This document shows, one piece after another, positions 58,396-64,000 of a DNA stretch of 64,000 nt. The stretch is from an uncultured Ligilactobacillus sp. (lineage in GTDB: Bacteria; Bacillota; Bacilli; Lactobacillales; Lactobacillaceae): positions 124,001-188,000 of the forward strand of contig CALVCU010000016.1 of NCBI GenBank assembly GCA_944326135.1, read 5' to 3'. Numbering within the stretch: the first letter of the stretch is position 1; each line of letters opens with the position of its first letter. The notes under the pieces were generated by a model. It saw only the letters and a program-made list of their open reading frames with translations, was not told the origin of the DNA and made no database searches. The translations under genes and the position numbers were made by a program.

Positions 58396-60623
58396 TTACG
58401 CGAAAATACTATTTATTATTCTTTGCATTTGAGTGTATTATTTTAAATTTTTGTTTATTAAATGCTACGAGATTAAATATTATAATTTTACTAATCTTAT
58501 TTTTACGAATTTATTTTACAAATTACAAACCAATGATTATTACTTTATTTATTGGTGGAATACTTTGGAGTGTTTTTCAATTAGAATTTAGAGAAAAGTT
58601 TTATAATCACATTGAAGATAGAGTATATCAAAATGCTGTTGTTCAAGTTTATTCTGATGAGATTAAATATACAGAAGATTCAGCTAAATTTGTTGCAAAA
58701 GATCTTCATAATAATGAGCAAATTCAAATAGTTTATATGCCATCAAAAATTAACGATTTAGATTATTTGAAAAAGTTTCATGGAAAATTATTACTTCAAG
58801 TTAATGGCAAAATCAGAACTCCAGACTTGCCTACAAATGAAAACCAATTTAATTATAGAAATTTTTTATTGAGTAAAAATATTTATTATATCGCATTTGT
58901 AAATAAAATAAATTGTAAAAGTAAAACTGCCAATTCTTTAATAGAAAAAATAATAATTAATATTCATATAATTCGTGAAAAGCTAATCAATTATTTTAAT
59001 ACATTTCCTAAAATTCTAGGTAGTTATGCAAGTGCTTTAATATTAGGTATATTAACAGATGATTTTTATGAAACAAGTAATAATATAAGAACTTTAGGGC
59101 TTTTATATTTATTTTGTCTTTCTGGAATGCATGTTTTTTTTATTAGACGTTACATAACTGATATTTTACAGTTGTTCCGAATTTCCAAAGAAGTTATAGA
59201 TTTAATATTATTGTTAGTTTTTCCATGTTATTGCATAATTGGTGGAGAAAATTTAAGTTTAGTACGTGCGGTTTTAATGATTTGTCTAGGAATAATTTCC
59301 TCATTTGTATTAAAAGTGCCATTATCTGGAATTGAATGCTGGAGTATTGCATTAATTATTCATTTAGCTTTTTTCCCAGCATTACTATATTCACTAGGAG
59401 CACAACTAAGTTATTTAATGACGTTCATTTTATTATCAAGTGAGGAAGAGTCTTCGATTTTTCTAAATTTTAAACTTAATAATTATAGTATGCCTTTAAT
59501 TTTAAATAGCACATTCCAGTGGAATATTTTAACTTCTATTCTTTCAATTGTAGTTGGTTATTTATTCGAGAAAATTATTTTTCCACTTACAATTATTGGA
59601 ATTTCAATGCCTATTTTTAAAAGCGGTGTATCATTTGTTTTAAATATATTTGATCATTGGTTTAAATGCTTAGCAAGTTTACCATTTTTAATTACATTTG
59701 GAAAAATGCCAATAGTTATTGTGATTTTTATTTTATTTATTCAATTTAGATGTGAAAATCGAAAAAATTTGATGATTAAATATTTTTTAATTGTAATGGT
59801 GTATTTTATAACATTCTGTTTTATCCATTTTCCTTTGACAAATGAGATAGTTTATTTTGACATTGGACAAGGGGATAGTACATTAATTCGAGAAAAATTT
59901 AATAGGAATATAATATTGATTGATACAGGTGGAAAAGTAACTTTTAATGATAATAAGGAAAAACAAAATACAATTGGAGAATCAGTTATTGCAAATTACT
60001 TATTAAGTAAGGGAATTAATCGAATTGATGGTTTATATTTAACGCATCAAGATACTGATCATGTAGGATATTTTCCAAGTATTGGGAAAAAGATTTATTT
60101 TAGTAAAATTTTTGTGCCAGCGGGGATGGAAAGGCTGAAAAGTTTTAGGTCACGTTTAGCAAAAATTAAAGAACAGAAGGTAAAAGTTATTCCAACAACT
60201 TTTTTGAGTTCAAATGAAAATAATATTAAAATATTACATCCGTTTAATTCTGGTAAGGGAAGAAATCAAGATTCGTTAGTGTTATATAAAAAAATTGAAT
60301 CGTTTCGATTTATTTTTACAGGAGATTTAGATCAAAATGGAGAATTGAAAGTTATAAATTCATACCCAAATTTAAAAGTTGATATTTTAAAAACTGGACA
60401 TCATGGAAGCAAAACATCAACGAATGATGATTTTGTTCAGAAGATTCAACCTAAATTAGCGGTAATTTCTGCTGGAAGGCATAATCGATATGGTCATCCC
60501 AACCAGGAAACATTAGATGTATTAAATCGACATAATATACCATATTTAATAACAGCTAAAAATGGTATGATTAAGGTTGAAATTAAAAATAATCATATTA
60601 AAATAAAAAAAGCTCTAAAGTGA
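58395..60623 (+). CDS. comEC: Competence channel ComEC (start codon abnormal)
   Basis: Polytopic channel for single-stranded DNA import with a C-terminal metallo-beta-lactamase-like domain (FDIGQGDSTLI, THQDTDHVGY, GHHGSKTS). The frame is open from 58344, yet from there to 58533 it has no ATG, GTG or TTG. The codons from 58395 (ATT ACG CGA AAA TAC) give TRKYYLLFFAFECII, the expected first hydrophobic region. An ATT start sharing the last A of the comEB stop would give 742 residues. Starting at the ATG at 58533 (696 residues) has no ribosome site and drops the first helices. Identity sure, start unsure. Confidence 0.85.
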   Translation: MTRKYYLLFFAFECIILNFCLLNATRLNIIILLILFLRIYFTNYKPMIITLFIGGILWSVFQLEFREKFYNHIEDRVYQNAVVQVYSDEIKYTEDSAKFVAKDLHNNEQIQIVYMPSKINDLDYLKKFHGKLLLQVNGKIRTPDLPTNENQFNYRNFLLSKNIYYIAFVNKINCKSKTANSLIEKIIINIHIIREKLINYFNTFPKILGSYASALILGILTDDFYETSNNIRTLGLLYLFCLSGMHVFFIRRYITDILQLFRISKEVIDLILLLVFPCYCIIGGENLSLVRAVLMICLGIISSFVLKVPLSGIECWSIALIIHLAFFPALLYSLGAQLSYLMTFILLSSEEESSIFLNFKLNNYSMPLILNSTFQWNILTSILSIVVGYLFEKIIFPLTIIGISMPIFKSGVSFVLNIFDHWFKCLASLPFLITFGKMPIVIVIFILFIQFRCENRKNLMIKYFLIVMVYFITFCFIHFPLTNEIVYFDIGQGDSTLIREKFNRNIILIDTGGKVTFNDNKEKQNTIGESVIANYLLSKGINRIDGLYLTHQDTDHVGYFPSIGKKIYFSKIFVPAGMERLKSFRSRLAKIKEQKVKVIPTTFLSSNENNIKILHPFNSGKGRNQDSLVLYKKIESFRFIFTGDLDQNGELKVINSYPNLKVDILKTGHHGSKTSTNDDFVQKIQPKLAVISAGRHNRYGHPNQETLDVLNRHNIPYLITAKNGMIKVEIKNNHIKIKKALK

Positions 60624-60633
60624 GAGGTAATTG

Positions 60634-61665
60634 ATGAATATAGATGAAGCACTTAAACAAATAAAGGATAAGAATTTTTCAGATGTTTATTTAGTAATTG
60701 GCGAAGAAAAATATGAAGAAAAATTATTAAAAAAGGCATTTAAAAATGTTATTCCGCATGATGAGCAAGAATTTAATTCAGCAGAATATGATATGGAAAC
60801 GACTTCGTTGAGTGTTGCATTAAATGATGCAATGTCAGTTCCTTTTTTTGGTGATAAACGATTAGTTTTAATAAATAATCCGTATTTTTTGACTGGCGAA
60901 AAAATAAAATCAAAAGTTGAACATAATATTAATGAATTTAGTGATTATCTTAAGAATCCACTTGATACAACAATTTTAGTAATTTTTGCACCTTATAAAA
61001 AATTGGATGAAAGAAAAAAGGTTGTAAAGTTATTAAAAAAGACAGCTACTGTCATTAATAATCAATTGTTAGACGAGCAGCAGGTTCGTCAAAAAGTGAT
61101 TAATCGATTGAAAAAAGAAGATATTACTATTGATTCAAGTGCACTAGATTTACTTTTAGAAAGAACCATGGCAAAAATGGATTTAGTTATGAATGAAGTT
61201 GATAAGTTATGTTTATTTGCAACAGATAAACATAGAATTACTTTAGTGGATGTTGATGAATTAGTTACAAAATCACTTGAACAAAATGTTTTTGATTTAG
61301 TGGATTTAGTAATGGAACATAATGTTGCTCAAGCACTCGCAATGTATCGTGATTTATTAGCACAAAAGGAAGAACCGTTAAAAATTAATGCAATTTTGTT
61401 AAGCCAATTTAGGTTACTACTTCAAGTAAAAATTTTAAAAAAACATGGATATGCACAGGGAAATATTGCAAGCACAATAAAAGTTCATCCTTATCGTGTT
61501 AAACTTGCTTTAAGAAAAATTAATAGATTCAGTATTAAGGAATTAAAAAGAGGATTTTTAGGATTAGTTGAAAACGAATTGAAAATGAAATCAACTCAGG
61601 AAAGTCCAGAATTATTATTTCAAATGTTTCTTTTACAAATGAATACAAAAAAAAATCTGGGATAA
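60634..61665 (+). CDS. holA: DNA polymerase III delta subunit
   Basis: Clamp-loader subunit that opens the sliding clamp. 343 residues; N-terminal YLVIGEEKYEEKLLKKAF and the VPFFGDKRLVLINN block are typical, with AAA+-like domains I-III to the end. ATG at 60634 with GAGAGG. Follows comEC, as in many Firmicutes; its stop lies in the loop of the terminator shared with rpsT. Confidence 0.94.
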   Translation: MNIDEALKQIKDKNFSDVYLVIGEEKYEEKLLKKAFKNVIPHDEQEFNSAEYDMETTSLSVALNDAMSVPFFGDKRLVLINNPYFLTGEKIKSKVEHNINEFSDYLKNPLDTTILVIFAPYKKLDERKKVVKLLKKTATVINNQLLDEQQVRQKVINRLKKEDITIDSSALDLLLERTMAKMDLVMNEVDKLCLFATDKHRITLVDVDELVTKSLEQNVFDLVDLVMEHNVAQALAMYRDLLAQKEEPLKINAILLSQFRLLLQVKILKKHGYAQGNIASTIKVHPYRVKLALRKINRFSIKELKRGFLGLVENELKMKSTQESPELLFQMFLLQMNTKKNLG

Positions 61666-61679
61666 CCCAGATTTTTTTA
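61647..61679 (+). terminator. Bidirectional terminator holA / rpsT
   Basis: AAAAATCTGGG-ATAA-CCCAGATTTTT; the loop contains the holA stop and the T-run on the other side serves rpsT. Confidence 0.88.
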
Positions 61680-61931
61680 TTTAGCTAAACGATTAGCCAT
61701 ACGTGATTTATCACGAGCAGCTTTATTAGCTTTAATTAAGCCTTTTGAAGCTGCCTTATCAACAGCAGAAACAGCTGCTTGATAAAGTTCTTCAACATTA
61801 TCAGCACCAGCAGTCTTAGCTTTTTCAAATTTCTTAACAGCTGTACGCATCTTGCTTAATTGTGCAGAGTTGCGATCATTTGCTTTTTCATTTACTTTAA
61901 CACGTTTGATTGCAGATTTAATAATAGGCAT
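61677..61931 (-). CDS. rpsT: 30S ribosomal protein S20
   Basis: 84 residues, basic helical rRNA-binding protein. [18 protein letters not shown] and the [20 protein letters not shown] segment are typical of S20. GGAGGTGA lies 6 bases before the ATG at 61931; a longer frame has no site. Standard location opposite holA. Confidence 0.97.
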   Translation of the reverse strand: MPIIKSAIKRVKVNEKANDRNSAQLSKMRTAVKKFEKAKTAGADNVEELYQAAVSAVDKAASKGLIKANKAARDKSRMANRLAK

Positions 61932-61978
61932 GTTTTCACCTCCACATAATGCGATCACATTAAACTTTAACATAAGTA

Positions 61979-62007
61979 ATTATACAAGAGCAAATTAAAC
62001 ATTGCAA
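61979..62007 (-). promoter_or_regulatory. Promoter of rpsT
   Basis: Minus strand: TTGCAA (62007-62002), exactly 17 bases, TATAAT (61984-61979). Leader of about 40 bases. Confidence 0.75.
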
Positions 62008-62081
62008 TAAGAAATTAAATTGCATAAAATTATGTGATAAAAATAATGGATATTGAGATAAGGTATTTGATTAAATAGTAC

Positions 62082-62110
62082 TTGCATTTTATTTAACTAT
62101 TATGTAAAAT
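62082..62110 (+). promoter_or_regulatory. Promoter of rpsO
   Basis: TTGCAT (62082-62087), 17 bases, TAAAAT (62105-62110); transcript start near 62117. Confidence 0.7.
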
Positions 62111-62116
62111 CTACTT

Positions 62117-62197
62117 TGTACCATTACTGAGTTTATCTCGATTCACCGACGGTTTACTCGGTAATAGGCATATATTTTTTGAAAGGGTGGGAATAGA
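62117..62197 (+). promoter_or_regulatory. Structured rpsO leader, probable S15 autoregulatory site
   Basis: ATTACTGAGT (62123-62132) pairs with ACTCGGTAAT (62156-62165) over 10 bp with one T-G wobble; the loop holds CACCGACGG. GT/GC-type elements of this kind mimic the S15 site on 16S rRNA in known rpsO leaders. The strong AAAGGGTGGG ribosome site lies 16 bases past the stem, so S15 binding could block translation. Confidence 0.65.
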
Positions 62198-62467
62198 ATG
62201 GCTATTTCACAAGAAAAGAAAAACGAATTAATGAAAAAATACGCTCGTCATGAAGGCGACACAGGTTCAGCAGAAGTTCAAATCGCTGTTTTAACAGAAG
62301 ATATTAATGAACTTAACGCACACGTTAAGGAACACAAAAAAGATTTTGCTGCACAACGTGGTTTAATGAAGAAAATTGGTCACCGTCGTAACTTACTTGC
62401 ATATTTACGTAACACAGATGTTCAACGTTACCGTGAATTAATCAAGAGTTTAGGTTTACGTCGTTAA
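62198..62467 (+). CDS. rpsO: 30S ribosomal protein S15
   Basis: 89 residues, binds the central domain of 16S rRNA early in assembly. [13 protein letters not shown] and the HRRNLLAYL segment are the family hallmarks. Single gene with its own promoter, structured leader and terminator. Confidence 0.98.
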   Translation: MAISQEKKNELMKKYARHEGDTGSAEVQIAVLTEDINELNAHVKEHKKDFAAQRGLMKKIGHRRNLLAYLRNTDVQRYRELIKSLGLRR

Positions 62468-62473
62468 TATTTA

Positions 62474-62504
62474 TGAAGCTATGTTACTACATAGCTTCTT
62501 TTTT
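62474..62504 (+). terminator. Terminator after rpsO
   Basis: GAAGCTATGT / ACATAGCTTC stem with a 4-base loop and T-run. Confidence 0.88.
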
Positions 62505-62552
62505 TATACTTATATTTTTCATAATATTGTTTCACGTCTTTAAATATAAATG

Positions 62553-62561
62553 TGGTATACT
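62553..62561 (+). promoter_or_regulatory. Extended -10 promoter of rnjB
   Basis: TGGTATACT at 62553-62561, 54 bases before the ATG. Confidence 0.55.
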
Positions 62562-62614
62562 AATAATTAAGTACTGTGAACGGTTTTAATTATTTTAATA
62601 TTAGGAGTGAAATT

Positions 62615-64000
62615 ATGAGCGAAATTAAACTCGACGTGTTAAGTGGCGTACGTGAAAATGGGAAAAATATGTATGCAGTAGAAGTCGATGATAAAATTTT
62701 TATTTTAGATTGTGGCCTTATGTACCCAGAAAATGAATTATTAGGGATTGATATTGTTATTCCTAATTTTGATTATTTAGAAGAAAATGCTAGAAAAATT
62801 CAAGGAATATTTTTAACACATGGTCATGCTGATGCAATTGGCGCATTACCATATTTTATCGAAAATCATCCTGTTCCAGTTTTTGGTTCTGAATTAACAA
62901 TTGCATTAGCTAAAATTGCATGTGAAAATGTATCAAAAGCAAAAAAATTTAACGATTTTCATATTATTGATGAACAAACTGAGATTGATTTTGATGATGT
63001 AACTGTTTCATTCTTTAAAACAACTCATTCGGTACCTGATTCATTAGGAATAGTTTTACAAACACCAGAAGGCAATATTGTTTATACTGGAGATTTTAAA
63101 ATTGATCAGACTGCAACAAGTGATTATCAAACTGACTACTCTCGAATTGCGGAAATTGGTAATCAGGGAGTTTTAGCTTTATTAAGCGATTCTACAAATG
63201 CTGAAAATCCTATTGAAATTGAAAATGAAAAGGATGTTTTAGATTTTATTTCAGAAACTTTTGAATATCATTCTGGTAGAATTGTTGTTTCTGCGCATTC
63301 TTCTAATATAATTCGGATTCAACAAGTTTTTGAAGCAGCATATCAAAATAATCGTAAAATAGCGTTAATTGGATATGATGTAGAAAAAATTGTTAAAACT
63401 GCTTTAAGACTTAATAAATTACATATTCCTGATGATGATTTATTAATTGATATTCATGATATTGGAAAATATGATGATGATGAATTAGTTATTTTACAAA
63501 CAGGTCGTTCTGGGGAACCTTTAAAATCATTACAAAAAATGGCACTTGGTCGTCATAAATCAGTAAAATTAAAACATGGTGATCTCGTTTTAATTACAAC
63601 AACACCTTCACCATCTATGGAAACAAATGTTGCTAAAACTCGTGATATGATATTTAGAGCTGGAGCAAATGTTAAAACAATATCTGATAATATGAATTTA
63701 TCAGGACATGCGAGTCGAAATGATTTGCAATTAATGTTCAATCTTTTAAAACCAAAATTTGTTATTCCTGTTCAAGGCGAATATAGACAATTATTTGCAA
63801 CTAAGGAATGTGCACTTGAGGTTGGCATACCTGATGAAAATGTAATTTTAGTAAATAAGGGTGATATTTTAGAATACACTCGTGATAAGTTTCAATTAAT
63901 CCAGTCAGTAGATGCAAGTAATACGTTAATTGATGGTATTGGAATTGGAGATATTGGTAATATCGTATTACGAGATCGTAAATTATTAGCTGAAGATGGT
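62615..64000 (+). CDS. rnjB: Ribonuclease J2 (partial, 3' end outside the window)
   Basis: Paralogue of RNase J1; 462 codons are present and the frame is open at the end. The metal site reads HGHADA (69-74) where J1 has HGHEDH: the second zinc His is Ala, as in RNase J2 proteins, which are weak nucleases that form complexes with J1. TTHSVPDSLG, YTGDFKID and SGHASRNDL follow as in J1, and the last visible residues are [20 protein letters not shown] at 62615 with TAGGAGTGA. The rpsO-rnjB order is common in Firmicutes. Confidence 0.93.
   Translation, partial: MSEIKLDVLSGVRENGKNMYAVEVDDKIFILDCGLMYPENELLGIDIVIPNFDYLEENARKIQGIFLTHGHADAIGALPYFIENHPVPVFGSELTIALAKIACENVSKAKKFNDFHIIDEQTEIDFDDVTVSFFKTTHSVPDSLGIVLQTPEGNIVYTGDFKIDQTATSDYQTDYSRIAEIGNQGVLALLSDSTNAENPIEIENEKDVLDFISETFEYHSGRIVVSAHSSNIIRIQQVFEAAYQNNRKIALIGYDVEKIVKTALRLNKLHIPDDDLLIDIHDIGKYDDDELVILQTGRSGEPLKSLQKMALGRHKSVKLKHGDLVLITTTPSPSMETNVAKTRDMIFRAGANVKTISDNMNLSGHASRNDLQLMFNLLKPKFVIPVQGEYRQLFATKECALEVGIPDENVILVNKGDILEYTRDKFQLIQSVDASNTLIDGIGIGDIGNIVLRDRKLLAEDG

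Overview
The window is strongly AT-rich, densely coded chromosomal DNA from a low-GC Gram-positive bacterium. Everything points to a rod-shaped member of the Lactobacillaceae: T-box leaders before valS and ileS, a ThiI without a rhodanese domain, RpoY (RNA polymerase epsilon), two RNase J genes, the lactobacillus-type small families DUF1831, DUF3397 and DUF4044, strong GGAGG-type ribosome sites, and promoters that very often carry an extended -10 (TGnTATAAT). MreBCD, MinCD and DivIVA fit a rod. An AT-rich genus such as Ligilactobacillus is plausible, but the genus cannot be fixed by reading alone. I found no rRNA, tRNA, CRISPR array, insertion sequence, prophage or attachment site.

Layout. 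0.1-5.5 kb: cysteine desulfurase and ThiI (4-thiouridine/thiamine sulfur), then T-box-controlled valS. 5.6-9.5 kb: folC, a HAD phosphatase, a RadC-family protein, a convergent TauE-type exporter and a cold-shock protein. 9.5-13.6 kb: mreB-mreC-mreD-minC-minD, the shape and septum-placement operon. 13.6-20.2 kb: a membrane-anchored hydrolase, then asnB-like, murE, D-aspartate ligase and aspartate racemase, which together read as a cassette for L-Lys peptidoglycan with a D-Asp/D-Asn cross-bridge. 20.2-20.3 kb: an easily missed 39-residue DUF4044 gene on the minus strand. 20.4-34.4 kb: the division and cell wall (dcw) cluster from a DUF3397 gene through mraZ-rsmH-ftsL-pbp-mraY-murD-murG-divIB-ftsA-ftsZ-sepF-yggT-ylmH to divIVA. 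34.4-37.4 kb: T-box and ileS. 37.5-45.9 kb: Nudix hydrolase, an acidic membrane protein, mtnN, a second cysteine desulfurase with DUF1831, mnmA, a phosphatase, a TPR protein and recD2. 45.9-50.2 kb: minus-strand lipid kinase, rpoY-rnjA and def, with one plus-strand anchored protein. 50.3-64 kb: yktA-like, suhB-like, typA, ftsW, ylbG, rsmD, coaD, a PDZ-Lon protease, comEA-comEB-comEC, holA, rpsT (minus), rpsO with a structured leader, and rnjB running off the end.

How it fits together. Lipid II synthesis (MurE, MraY, MurD, MurG), cross-bridge building (Asl, racemase, AsnB-like), and the elongation and division machines (MreBCD, FtsW, PBP, FtsAZ, SepF, DivIVA, MinCD) dominate. Translation quality control is the second theme: two sulfur-relay pairs for tRNA thiolation, two T-box synthetases, Def, TypA, RsmH, RsmD, S15 and S20. 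RNA decay (RNase J1 and J2) and DNA uptake (ComE) complete the set.

Nothing here looks like a wholly undescribed multi-gene system. The best leads are small: comEC apparently lacks a canonical start codon, a perfect palindrome fills the spacer of the DUF4044 promoter, GTGG repeats sit at helical spacing before mraZ, the lipid kinase has an altered GGDGT motif, and ftsW has an unresolved start.
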